Positions 21,773 to 33,903 of a DNA stretch of 64,000 nucleotides are shown here, piece after piece; positions within the stretch are counted from its first letter, which is position 1, and each line of letters begins with the position of its first letter. Under the pieces are notes generated by a model. That model ran no database searches. It was not told the DNA's origin and was given only the letters and a program-made list of their open reading frames with translations. Position numbers and translations under genes: made by a program. The stretch is from Apoderus coryli. Taxonomy: Eukaryota; Arthropoda; Insecta; Coleoptera; Attelabidae. The stretch is from positions 13,464,860-13,528,859 of the forward strand of contig OU452199.1 in the NCBI GenBank assembly GCA_911728435.2, written 5' to 3'.

Positions 21773-24700
21773 TAATAGGTACATAGTTTTATGAAACTCC
21801 TTTTCCTTAAGAAGTCTGTTTATATTACGTCGTCGCATGTTTCTGTTATCAATCATAAATATGTATTTAAAAAACGTTAAACGTATAGACATTTAAAGAA
21901 ATGTACTAGGTAATTGAGAACATAACAATAGTCAACAGCTTCGTTTTGGCAGTTGGATCAAATTTAGTTCTCTGGGATAATGCCACATGAGCGTTACTTA
22001 AAATTATCGATAGTTTTTTACAATTGCGTGTTTTCTATAATTTCACGAAACCGTAGGACTACTGAAATTAGGAAAGAAACCCATGAGTGAAAAATTATTT
22101 ATAATTTTAAATCTCGATTATTTTACGAAAAATTAGGAATATTTTTCGAACAATATAAACAAAATACCACCATAATTAGTTCTAAATTAAACTATGATTT
22201 ACTTATTATTTATTGTGAAATAGAAATTACAGCTGTGGACGTGGACATCGAAGAGCTACTGGAATCATTCACGCAATATTTCTATTATGTTTTTATGACG
22301 TTATTCGTCCATTTGGATATAACTGGAAGAGATGTTGGGGAACCACCACTTTTTGCCAGTTTAGAGACAGCAGCGGCCCTTAAAGAACGGTTATCTTTTC
22401 TTTCTTTTTCAGTCTAACTTGCACTGCTTGACTTTTGATCCACTTAAAAGTGTATTTATTGTTAAAGATAAAGATAGTCGTTCGATAGAGTTTGGACGTT
22501 TTTCTTGTAGCTTTAAATATAAGCATATGGGACAAATGTTTGTGTTTGAATTATTTTTGACCAACCATTTTTGATTTGCACATATCTTAACTCCCGCTGT
22601 GTTGTTTTACTAAAGACTGGGTTGTAGGTGATTCTTCTAATTTTTTTACCATTGATGTCAACTTCTTCTTTGAAAAAACTCATTGTAGCTTGTAGCTTAA
22701 AATGAACGGAAGTTGGGAATCAGCAGTGTTTTTATCTTATGTCTGTATAGTTCATTACGACTTAAAATGACATAATATTATACTGTTTCTAAATACGCTT
22801 CTTGCTTTTTATTGTTTTTTATGGGTAGCAGCTCCAAAACGATTCATTTTTACGAAATTTTTCGAAAAACTATTGAAATGTTGACAAACAATAAATTAGC
22901 ATGCTGACGCTTGGTAACAGTAAGTTTTTATATCAATCGCAAACCATTTTTTTTGTATAAAAAATTAATATAACGGCCAAGAAAATGAAGAAAATTTTAA
23001 AAACCAATGTGAAATAACCACATTAATTATAAATATAGGCCTTACTATTGAAAATAATTTAAAAATTACGATCACTACATTTAAATTGCCAATCGAGATG
23101 TGCCTACCAGCTACCCCTTGAAGGAAAAATACGAGAAGGTATACAAAGTATTTTCCAATTGGAGGGGGAGGGATGGTAACAACAACACTAGAAACTGACC
23201 AAAAGATGATGCTAGCATAGTTTTTTTGAGAATTTATGCAATTTTTATACATTCTTCGTAAAATATATTTCAGTATTTTAGCCAAAACTTACTTAATGTT
23301 GAAGTTGAGTAAACAGATAATTGAAAAGGTGTTATATATATCAGTACAAAAAGCCTTTTTGAAACGTCAAAACGACACGCATAAATATGAAGCAAAGATA
23401 TAAAAAGTTTTGATTTTTGCATGTACCCCATTAAATGTTTGAAAGTGGTAATATTTGGTTTAAATCGTGAATGCAGCTTAACTGTAAAATATAGAGAAGA
23501 TAGGATTCAAAATTTGGTTATAACGTTACATAATATAAAACGAAAAAGAAACGTTCATTTACTATAGACCGATAATGCAACGGATATGAGATTTATCATA
23601 ACAATTAGAGTATAAGGCACAGTAACCACGGTAGGACATAATACAATCTGTTAACATCAACAGTTCTGCAACAAGGTTTGTAAACCTACCTATTATAAAA
23701 ATACATTTTAGTCTAGATATAAACACCTAAAACGAGGTGCGATTTCTCGGAGTCAGTTACTGTCACTTGTTTTATATCATTATGTTTATATTTATTTTTC
23801 TTGGTAAATTTTCCTTCAAAAAATATGAAATCTAAAAAAATATTTTTTAGGGTATCAGAAATTAAAAATACATTTTTAGATTTATTATTATTCTGATTAT
23901 TAGATAATAAAACTCGCTGATTTTTGTTGAACAAGGACAAATAACGTTTTAAACACAAATTTGTAAAACCCTAGTAGAAGTTTTGCTTCGATAATGTGAA
24001 GATTCTTCCTACAATTCTGGTTTATAAAGGATTAAAATCACTAGATCTAACAAAATAAGAATCATCTGTTTTCCTTTATCTTTGTCAAAATTAGTTATTT
24101 ACTATTTACGAAAATTATAAAAAAAAATGTATACCTGTGACAAAGTTATTTCCGCCTTGAACCAACGCAGTTTTATATAACTCATTTAACGTTTTAAAGT
24201 AGAATTTGTGTAAACTTGAAGACACCTACCATCTATTGAGATATGCAGGGTTATACTGTCATTATATAATTTAATCTCAATGTTTCAGAAATAAAATAGC
24301 AGCACACTTTGCATAACTCAATAATTCCTAAATCTATTGTCTATATAACTCAAAATGCAATATCATACTTTTATATTTAAAAAAAAAAACGAATATACGC
24401 CGACTGTAGAATTAAGGTTAAATTAATGAAATATGTGATACCTCGTTTCCATTCTCTTATTAATACTGTACAGTCTTTATCTGTTCTTTTTTCGTCTGCT
24501 CTTTTTTGTGCGAACTTTTAAAGTGCTCACTGAATATAAATCAAAACTTTGCCGGAGATTTATACCAAAGAAATGAATTCACTCCGCGTGATATCAGATA
24601 TTGCTCGTTTATACAACATTATGGAGAATATTTTCTACCAGTACTAATAGAATTGTGTTGTTGGGAAAAAAGTGGAAGACATGATAAATGGATGATACGA

Positions 24701-24949
24701 TGGGACGATGGGAATATCGGCTTAAAAGCGATGCGGATTCTGAGAGAGTTTGCTTTTGTCGGGTCGACAGGATCAACGGTTTAGAAATAATGGGGAGATA
24801 ATGGTACAGATTGATACAAACATAATTGTTTTATTATCAGTGCCTGTTTTATACAGGATGTGATATTTTTATTTTAATGATAGGAATATTTCTGAATGGA
24901 GTAAGTTAAATAAAACAAATTGCGCAAAACAGTGTTTCTCAAGACAATC
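21773..24949. other. AT-rich sequence, weak open frames only
   Basis: Open frames at 22235-22417 and 24506-24784 (plus) are less AT-biased than the rest but match no family I recognise. The second directly precedes the GC-rich island and could be part of the same old element. No other feature. Confidence 0.35.
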
Positions 24950-25610
24950 AATTAGCCCCAGGCTTATTACTTGATCCTTCGAACAGTTACTATTCAAGGT
25001 TAGTTCTGGGTCTAAATAAACGCCTAGTCTAAGCATAGGACTGCGGGAGAGAGGGAGCCCCGCTACGTAGTACTACTAGCGCTCTCTCGACTGGTGTTGG
25101 CGTCGCAGGAGACACCTGGGTGGTAGTGAGAGTTGCCGAAATGTTTTTATGTGCATATCCCTTGAGAGGCATCATGTAACGTGGCAAGTCGCTTGAGGTG
25201 TGGGAATCAGATCACCCTGATTCTAGTATCCGAAACGATGTGATGTGCAGTGTAACCCGCCGGTCATATAGCTGAGCAGTGGCTTGAAGTGTCGGGAACG
25301 TGATGAATAACGGCCCTAGTATTCGAGAGTAGCGCCACTTAGATCGGTGCAATCACAGAGGGCATATACTCTGTACATTTAGAGTTGTGGACCCAGCAGT
25401 TGATTCCGCCGATGGTCTAGGTTAGCACTACACCGGGCACTTGTCGGCATTGGGCGATGAGATGATAAACGCTGTAATAAATGCTAAACACGCGGTGTGT
25501 TAACGCAAGACTTGAGACTAAACACATTGGAGAAATGTCGTTATAGAACGAAGGGGCCAGCAGGTGTTCAATCAAATATGCCATATTGCTCGTCCCCTCA
25601 CCACTTTTTT
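24950..25610. other. GC-rich island of unknown origin
   Basis: About 650 bp with markedly higher G+C than the flanks and sharp edges, entering near GCCCCAGGCTTATTACTTG and ending near CTCGTCCCCTCACCAC. All frames contain stops, and I found no tRNA, 5S or rRNA pattern. The composition would fit the 5' leader of a non-LTR retrotransposon or a structured non-coding RNA. Neither can be shown from sequence alone. Confidence 0.4.
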
Positions 25611-26481
25611 TTACTTAAAATATAAACCTGTTAAAAGTACAATAGTAATTTTAAAACATATATCTGGAATACATAATATTTCAGTTAGATACAGTGGCCC
25701 ACTATAAGTGGCAGAGGCAAAATTCATTCACCTATTTGTAACAGCACTGTTATCCCTTTTTTTTAATTTTGAATTTTCCATTATAAAATATATGTTTCAC
25801 ATGCCGCGATTTTCTGGATCGTCCTCTATATAAGATGATGATTCTGATAAGACTTTATTTAGCTGTAAGAGACCATACTTTCAGGCTGGCCTGTATGACT
25901 GAGGCAGATGTTCGCTTTGGTTCCCTTTTATTTTTAACGATAGTACTCTGAATATACAATGCCCCCAGTTGAAGTTAGAAGTTATGATGATCTTATCCAG
26001 CCCTTAATTTTCCAAATATATTATATAAAATAATATAATATATAAAATATAATAATCATTTGCATTCATTTAAAGAGTTTTTGAGACATCATGAATCATT
26101 GTTTCTAATTTAGCTATAAAAGTCATCAAAATCTCATTAATGTGATATTTCTTATATTTTGTAATAGTATATTACGTATATAAGTGTTGTAAAAATCATT
26201 TTATGGACGAATGGAACGCGGCGTCGTGCGTAATTCTATGAGTGCGTAATTGCATTACAACACGTATTACGTACTATACTTTACCTACGACCCACTTATT
26301 CACACAACATCATTTAGTTCTAGTTTTCCATCTGAACTGGTAACAATATCATTAATTTAATAATTTAAGAACATGATAACATCAACGAGAAGGTATTTAT
26401 TGTAATAATTCTACATTATGATTATTTAAATTTACAAATGTTATTTTTCATTATATTCTTTATTCTTGTTATAATAATTAT
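25611..26481. other. AT-rich sequence with a small inverted repeat
   Basis: Imperfect inverted copies of TACGTA.ATA.GTGTTGTAA lie near 26170-26192 and 26250-26275, with two direct GTGCGTAATT motifs between them. This may be a short hairpin element or remains of an end sequence. Otherwise nothing. Confidence 0.35.
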
Positions 26482-27537
26482 TTATAGTTGCAGAACAATT
26501 ATTGAAGACAAGAGGTATATATAAGTAAGATTTACATTATTAGTTGCCTCAATGAAATTTGCATTAATGCTATTAGTACTATTACTAGTACTTGCTATTG
26601 CAGATGATATTTTAGACGAATTGTTAGTTTGATTATTTAGGGAATTATCCACATACCCTTCAGCTACGGCTGATGACTGCCATCCGCCGTGTCTTTTTAA
26701 ATCTAATAAGTCACCACCCGCGTCAACAAGAATAGTTGCAGACGAGCGTCGAAAACAGTGTCCTGTAAAAGTCGCTGCTTCTGGTAGTCCTAGATAGATG
26801 GCTATTTCTTGTGGAATCTTTCCTAACTTGTTAATACCAACAGACTGTTTGGTACATTTTCCGTTTATATAGTTTAGAAAAAAAGGTAAATTTGGAGCTG
26901 TATTTACTGCAGAGCGAAAGTTTATATATTTTTTATCCTTGGGGTAAAAATATTCTGACGCCACAAAAGAACGTTGCCGTTTAGTTTTTGAATCGGGAAT
27001 ATTAATATTTAGATTCTTCCCTGTGTTTTGAATATCTCTCTCTCTCTCTCTTGTTTCCTGCATGCACCGCTTATACCAATTATAAGAGCAACCTCAAAGA
27101 CGATTTGAAATAAATTTACACATCTAACATTATATTGAGCTCAATATATTACCTTCATAAACAAATATTTATCATCTGGTGCGTTTTCTAGAAAATCGTT
27201 TATATTCTTGCTTGTCAAAATCTTGGATTTTTTGGATTTAAAGCCGTCCGATTTTCTCTTCAGGAGAGCTTGTAATTTGGAGTAGTTTGCAATATCGACA
27301 TCGTGATTTATATTATTTGTGGCCTTTAATATTGAGTAAAATGACCAAAGTGAGGAAGGCTTCATCGTTTTTGATAGTTCTTGGAAATATGCCATCATTA
27401 CATTCTCGGAAAATGATTTAACGTCGTTTTTTAATCTCCACTCAATGAATATTTGGTAAGTAAATTTGTATCGATATTCAGATTTTGCCGTACGTAATAG
27501 GAATCTTACATTGATCGGAGACGGTGAGTTTTTAAGT
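26482..27537 (-). pseudogene. Tyrosine recombinase (Crypton-like), frameshifted
   Basis: A DNA-cutting tyrosine recombinase of the kind found in Crypton-like elements of insects. The upstream exon (27537-27153) reads ...YQIFIEWRLKNDV, SENVMMAYFQELS, PSSLWSFYSILKATNN, LKRKSDGFKSKKSKI and ENAPDDKYLFMK, the core-binding domain. A 60-bp intron (27152-27093, GTAATA...TTTGAG) leads into VALIIGISGACRKQE with the first catalytic Arg. The frame is lost in a (CT)8 run (27036-27051) and resumes with INIPDSKTKRQRSF. The catalytic domain is good: GHCFRRSSAT (HxxR), LKRHGGWQSS (H/W) and AEGYVDNS (nucleophilic Tyr). No start codon is visible upstream, where an in-frame stop sits near 27539, so earlier exons may exist or be lost. 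A decayed host gene is possible but less likely. Confidence 0.75.
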
Positions 27538-29603
27538 ATTTACAGTAGTGGTGGTAGGTAAACATACACTTCCACCGAAAAGCGGCTTTATTCTTGATAA
27601 TTTAGGTCTAGACCTAAATTATCAAGTTAACTTAATTACATAATGTATTCTTAAAATATAGAGTAATATACAGGGTGTTCCATTTGAGAAAAATGACATG
27701 CCTATTTTTACTAGTTAACTGTACTGTAATTTTCTACCACTCTGTGACTTGGTGAGCTAATCCGTCAAGGCAGTTGTATTCCGGCAAACTTCTAAAAAAT
27801 TCATCATTTTCCCATCCCTTTCATCGACCGTGAAACACGGTTTATATGCAAATAAATGTAGTTTTTAATATTTTCAACATACTTCTTACTTACCTACTTC
27901 TATAAAACAAAATTATAGAAAATAAGATTTTGAAACTATGCCCCGAGATATCCTCCTAAGATATAAAAGCTGTCACTACTGAATAAATGAATTCAGATTA
28001 CACTTAAATATTTCAATAGCACTTATTTATTACTATTACAGAAGACCAATTCTGTTGGCATTTTGTCTCCGACTAAAGGAACGAAATAAAGTCAACACAG
28101 TAAAGAAAAACTTGGACCAAACAAACTGAAGTCAGATACGTTTCCGCCAGAAGCATTAATGCACGAGGCAAAGAAGAGGTTTGGTTCCCAAATGTGAATA
28201 GGGATGGGATTTTACCCGTTTTCCATACTCATGTTCTCATCAGTAAGGTATAGAATCCTAGAGCGAGGTTTAGAATTTGCACTTGCGAACTACTAAAAGG
28301 CGAAAGTTGTTGCAGAATGTCTCTAAAAAACTGAATCATGTTTTCCTTGCTCTAATAGGATTTGAGCGCTTCGCAGCTCATCTGTTTTACAAGTTCTCTC
28401 CAAATATACTTCGATATGAGAAACTGTCTTATGGTTTACCTGCAACTGAAGATACGAAAGGAATTTGAAATAGCAAAAGTAAACACGTTTCTAACCATAG
28501 TGCGCCAGATAAGTTTTTCGTCAAAAGCATCGACGTACAAGGCAAAGAATACGTTTCGTTTCAAAATGATATTGATTTGTTAATTTTTAATTAATTAATA
28601 AACGTAGTGAAATTAACAACAATATAATATATATACCGCAACAAAATATTAAACTTGCCTTTTTATAAGTGAAAATAACAAGCATTAAACTATGGTTAAA
28701 GTAAGTATCTTTTCTGAGTATTGTTCTATTTTCTTTGGAGTTTGGCATTTATATGTTGTCGTTTTATAAAATATCTGCCTTATTGTATACAGCTGAATTT
28801 TCCACACTAATAGTTAAATGGGTGTAAGGCAGGCGTAGCACTACTAGTATCAATGTCAGTTTCTCGTTAGTTTTTAGTTTAATAAATTATTTTTCCAATA
28901 AAATAACAAATGGTGTCAACACTGACGCAAGAGACCACTATTCACATTATTGAACAGTTCAAGTATGTAGAGTAATCAGACCGAGAAAAATTGTATAACG
29001 TCAATATACTTCCACATATTGGACTAATGCTAGGCTACTTAATAGTTTGCACAACTTATTGATTCTACTTTTTACACCAAAGAATTTTACATTACCATAA
29101 TTAATTGCTGTTAAAAAATGCTAAATGCTAAAAATTAAGCTCAATATAGGTATAGGTTTCTTGTTATGTCAACTCTTAGATGAAGATGAAGTAATAATCT
29201 GACAGAGTAATAGCCATAACTTGCGACTATAATACAGGGTATATCAAAAATATAATATGTCTGTTTTACAAACATAAACATAGAAAAGTTAATAGCACGC
29301 TTTTTAAGAGCTTTCATTAAGAAGAAAACATACACCACACTACTTATGAAAGTTTTATTTACGAAAAAACTAATAAACATAACAAAAATTAATATCAGAT
29401 TACCAAATAGAGAAAAAATAAATTAAAAACATTACAAATGTTATTATACTGAGTTCATTGTTTTATTTTGAATTATGACTACAAAAGTTTAAGGTAATGT
29501 TATTACTTATTACCATTTGTAAACTGTGGGTGTTTGACAATTATTTATATTTCATATTTTTATTATTCTGGACATTTTTAGCGTTAATGATACTGACTGA
29601 AAA
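27538..29603. other. Spacer with a MITE-type end
   Basis: An ACAGGGTGTTCCATTTGAG end lies at 27671 without a visible partner. Two weakly similar 60-bp stretches (about 28130-28195 and 28508-28570) share CGAGGCAAAGAA / CAAGGCAAAGAA-type motifs, but no coding function is seen. Nothing else. Confidence 0.35.
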
Positions 29604-30035
29604 ATTTTATTACCAGTGTTCAACTTGTTATTTAGTGAGTCATCAATATAGCCCTCGGCTGGATCGACCATGTCCTTTTAGTGCTGTTATGTGACCTGCA
29701 TGCATTTGTAGCTGGAAGCAATGCGCCCTGTATATTTATCTGAATCTTTTAGTTTTAAAAATACAGCAAATTATTTTCCCATTGATCCAAATTTATTGAT
29801 ACCAGTGAGTTGACAAGTACATTTTCCATCTTGTTAGTTTAAGAATAAAGTGTGTGATATATTTTTGGCGCAAATCTGCATCTTTTTGCATATAAAATAA
29901 AACTCGTCAGCCACAGTAAATGTTCGGGCGGAACTGTTATTATACATATCGTATCGCGATCCACAAAATCATCGATTTTCTTAGCCCGTAGTTCATTGCC
30001 TCGACAGGCTCCCATAATTTCAAAAAAGCAACAAC
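29604..30035 (-). pseudogene. Second tyrosine recombinase relic
   Basis: From 30035 downward the minus strand reads through a splice acceptor (TTCATTTTCAG) into VVAF, then with a 1-nt shift EIMGACRGNELRAKKIDDFVD, the block holding the first catalytic Arg. It continues in changing frames: ICAKNISHTLFLN, QDGKCTCQLTGINKFGS, KDSDKYTG, then LKGHGRSS and YIDDSLNNKL. The HxxR motif is destroyed, and the H/W motif is altered to HGR. The acceptor is at the same place in the protein as in the copy at 26.5-27.5 kb, so both descend from an intron-bearing ancestor. Too decayed to work. Confidence 0.7.
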
Positions 30036-30921
30036 CTGAAAATGAAGACAAAAGAGTTAAAATAACACTACTACTCAGGTGATTATAGAGCCATACTAGG
30101 AGTTTAATGAACCAAAACACTTGGAAACCGCAGCTACTATTTACTATATGGGTTACTGTTTTTATCCTTAATTTTGAATCTCCATTACTATTGTTAAAAT
30201 ATTAATCAACATTAGGCAACAAATATAATACCTGTGTTGCCAGAAATATTTCATCTTTTAAGAAACGCTTGGCATAATATTTTGAAAAACAATAAAACAT
30301 CTTTCACTGAAAAATGGCCGTATTCCCTTGTTTTGGCAATCAGTTTACAAAAAATGTTTAGTAGGTAGGCACCTAGTAACAAAGAAAACCAAAACACGCT
30401 GTAATTCACCATCTATATTTTGTTTTAGGTTTGTTCTAATGTATATTTAATTTTCGGTGCATAATTTACATATTGTTCATCTTATATTATTCCGGCTTAT
30501 GCTAATCATTACCCGCCTCTAAGCATATCGTCTGTATTCTGAAATACTTTATTAAAACTGACAGGTACCTATTAAATTTTCAAGATGTTAGAACTTCAGC
30601 AACCACGAGATTAGTCTTGGTCAATTTAATGTTAAGCTATCATAAACAGAAGAAATTACTTGGCACATTCTATCTCATAATCTAACCATAAAGGCGATGG
30701 TAATGTACTTATACACCATGTCCGGTTCATATACTTAAGTTAATTTATACTCGAAATTAATGATACCCCTCCACTATTTTTATTTCTTAATAAACGAGGA
30801 TAATCTTTGGTACGGGAATACTAAATAAATACCATCAAAGATTAAAATATTCAAAGCAGTGCATACTATTAGGTACACGAATTAACTAGTAGTATTTACG
30901 AAGTAAATATTATATTATATA
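30036..30921. other. AT-rich sequence, nothing recognised
   Basis: If the recombinase relic continued upstream, its first exon should lie here, but no match to the SENV..AYFQELS region was found. Confidence 0.4.
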
Positions 30922-31010
30922 TACAGGGTGAGTCAGTTTTTTGTATCAGGACTTTAACAATTTATAGAATATAATATTTTTAAGACGATAATCTTATACA
31001 AACATATATC
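30922..31010 (+). repeat. MITE-type end, CAGGGTGAGTCAG family
   Basis: The stretch TACAGGGTGAGTCAGTTTTT..TATACAAACA is matched in inverted orientation at 33848-33903. Both end in a small hairpin (TTTTTGTAT...ATACAAAC). They may be the two ends of one element interrupted by later insertions, or two independent fragments. Confidence 0.5.
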
Positions 31011-31552
31011 CATGGAAGCTTTGACTCTGACCGAACCCAACCCACCCTGTAGGTTTTGAAAAACTCTCAATTACCCAAGGTCTTGAGTTTTTGACGTGTA
31101 ATTAGTGTACTAAATTGTAATCCATTATTTCTAAATCTGTTGGATAAAACTTATCAAAACTGGAAGAATTCTAAAACACCCTGTAGTTCAGAAACAAAGC
31201 TTCCACGGATATTATTTTCCCGACCCATAGGAAAAGTATTGTGAACACGTTAATCAAATTGAGATATAACCATTTTTAAGTCGCCTGAGACGATTAGATC
31301 ATTTACACATGAAAGTCTTGTCTATATGTGTCTATATTCTTTCACGATAGTGTCTACCAATTGAGATATATTTTAGCGTGTGAGTTTGGGAGAGCCCTAG
31401 GATAAATCCATTAGTATTTGGTTGCCATTTCTTTAGCCCTGTCATATGGGGTGGACACAACTCTAAAATTCTTAAATAGCAGTAGGTGCCGAGTGATACA
31501 TTTTGTAAAACCATTTGGGAAGAAATTGCGTTTAAAAGTTACAAATATGTAG
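31011..31552. other. Spacer with further repeat-end motifs
   Basis: Two ACCCTGTAG motifs (about 31045 and 31180, minus-type CTACAGGGT ends) suggest more MITE debris. No coding pattern. Confidence 0.35.
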
Positions 31553-32502
31553 TACCACAGATTTAATAGGCCAGATGCGAAAGCAAGCGAGCGCGCCTGT
31601 TTCAATTCTTTTTGAAACCATGCCTACCGAGAAAGTGCAAGCTCCGATAGTTTGGTTCATGCGACGTATAAAGCGGTTGACTATAGTACGTGCAGAGGTA
31701 TCTGTAGTGCGGGTTATTATGTATTATATTGTGGTTTGTGATTATATTCTTATTTTAAAAAAGATTTAGTCCTATTTAAAGTAAATAAATACATTTCTAT
31801 TGGAAATAATATAAATTGTAAATCTAAAGAAAACGAGAAATATAATATAACAAATAGTAACAATAATTTCAATAATACCAAGTGATATAGATGGGTCGCT
31901 CATATTTGTCTCAATATAATTTAATCATAAAGTATACAGCTCAAGAATAATTGTGAAGCCAATATTCTCTGTTATTGTGTAGTAAACCAAAAACATATTT
32001 GGAATGTGATGTTATTTTAGTTTGATGTGTATAGATATTTTATTGTTACTAAAAATATTAATTAAGAAAGTGAATTTAGATTTTTTCGATGTGGGACCAA
32101 ACTGTCCCCTCTATTTATTTAGAAAACTGGTGCTTGTAATTCAATTTCAGTCGCGCTATTAGCCAGTGTAGTTGTTTTGCTTTGCTCTCTAATATTATAC
32201 ACAACATTTTCGATAGCGAGGACAGATTCATTCACGTTCTTAATTTATATACAAATATATTTTTTACTAACAGTAACAACAAATAATAACATTAATTTTA
32301 AGCTTCCACTGTTTTGTATTAATACATAAACAAATAAATGTAATCTTAAATATTTAAAAAACCTATTGGTGCGGACAATATTTTTTATAACACAACCCGA
32401 ATTTGTAAATGCATTGGTGTGGGCCACATAAGTCTGTCAAATCGAGTTTCAATCACTGTTTTGCGCTTATTTACGCATCTGGTCTATTAAATCTGTGGTA
32501 GT
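31553..32502. mobile_element. Inverted-repeat-bounded segment
   Basis: About 35 bp at 31553 (AGTACCACAGATTTAATAGG.CCAGATGCG) recurs inverted at 32465-32502. Inside, the two halves differ and no transposase is seen. The hAT MITE at 32511 is inserted immediately outside the right repeat, which hides any target duplication. It may be a non-autonomous DNA transposon of about 950 bp. Confidence 0.4.
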
Positions 32503-32510
32503 ACGGCGAC

Positions 32511-33001
32511 CAGTGTTGTTCCCAGGTGCTTTTTCGTATTATATTTAGTACGTTTTGAGAGACTTTATACGTTAATACGCCGGAACGATATTTTAGTACG
32601 TTTTTAATCAAATCAATATTTATCCCCTAACTCAAGGAAAACCAAATATTCTGACGAAATGGCTAATAGATACGAAGTGAAACTTTACTGTCTTCTCATC
32701 TAACTATCTGTAGCTGTCTGCTGTGTGCATCTGAATCAGGAAGGAAGAGGTCAGATAAGAGAACAAAGAAAGAAAGATCTCATTTAACCTAACAAATAAT
32801 TCATCAAACGGTTTTTTTTTTTTTTTTTAGAAAAAGTGATTCATTACATTAAACAAGCAAGGTTACAATTACTCGATTAATTACATTTAAGGAAATTGTA
32901 AATCTAGTACGACAATTGTAAATCTAGTACGAAAATTGTAAATCTAGTACGAAATTGACGCGCCATCTAGTACGAAAAAAAAAAGCATGCGAACAACACT
33001 G
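32511..33001. mobile_element. hAT-type MITE, 491 bp
   Basis: Perfect 11-bp terminal inverted repeats: CAGTGTTGTTC at the left and GAACAACACTG at the right. Both sides carry the same 8-bp target duplication ACGGCGAC (32503-32510 and 33002-33009). CAGTG-type ends and 8-bp duplications are hallmarks of hAT elements. There is no transposase frame; the inside holds CGTAC-rich motifs and three copies of a 20-bp unit. The perfect duplication suggests a fairly recent insertion. Confidence 0.85.
32894..32953 (+). repeat. 20-bp tandem repeat inside the hAT MITE
   Basis: Three almost identical units of AATTGTAAATCTAGTACGAA. The TAGTACG motif recurs elsewhere in the element (near 32550 and 32595, and at 32968), so these may be subterminal transposase-binding sites. 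That role is an inference. Confidence 0.85.
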
Positions 33002-33052
33002 ACGGCGACCGCTGACTTTAATGCAATTTGGTTTAATTTCTTTTACAATGGG

Positions 33053-33126
33053 CGTCGGCGTAGCTCAGTGGTCACCAGTGTGGCTTTTTGATGCGGAATG
33101 TCCTAGGGTCGAACCCGGCTCTTACA
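33053..33126 (+). mobile_element. tRNA-like element (SINE head or tRNA pseudogene)
   Basis: Contains TAGCTCAGTGG, a good RNA polymerase III A box, and 42 nt later GGGTCGAACCC, a B box. Spacing fits a tRNA. The D, anticodon and T stems pair poorly and the acceptor ends do not match, so it is not a functional tRNA. The COX1 copy begins about 37 bp downstream. Confidence 0.5.
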
Positions 33127-33162
33127 ATTTTTTTATTTCTAATTTTTCACCAAAAGCCTGAT

Positions 33163-33553
<391 letters not shown>

Positions 33554-33847
33554 TTATCAACAGGTAGTTGGGTTAGTTTAGCATGTTATATTTATTATTT
33601 TTACTTTTTTATTATCTATAATTCTTTAATATATTAGTTAGGTAGTTGGGCTAGTTTAGAATCTTGTTATTATTATTTTAATAATAATATATTATAATAT
33701 GAATAATAGTATATTTTATAGATTTTAAATCTTTTATGAAATCATTTCGTTACCCGGGTGATATATTTTAAATTATAATGTAGAACATCCCCAATGAACT
33801 CCTCTTTAAATTATTGAGGCGATATTGATAGTTAAACCTTCAGGAAA
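33554..33847. other. AT-rich spacer after the NUMT
   Basis: Two short direct copies of GGTAGTTGGGTTAGTTTAG occur at about 33562 and 33641. No further mitochondrial sequence is recognised. Confidence 0.4.
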
Positions 33848-33903
33848 CCAATTTTATTTTTGTTTGTATAAGATTTTCATACAAAAACCTGACTCACCCT
33901 ATA
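33848..33903 (-). repeat. Inverted partner of the CAGGGTGAGTCAG-type end
   Basis: On the minus strand it reads TATAGGGTGAGTCAGGTTTT..TCTTATACAAAC, matching 30922-31010. See that entry. Confidence 0.5.

Noticed and set aside
28215..28250. CTGATGAG on the minus strand followed by GGAAAAC, a possible hammerhead
   Set aside because: No complementary stem II, wrong box 2 (GAAAAC) and no closing stem I.
33053..33126. A working tRNA gene
   Set aside because: A and B boxes are present but arms do not pair; kept only as a tRNA-like repeat.
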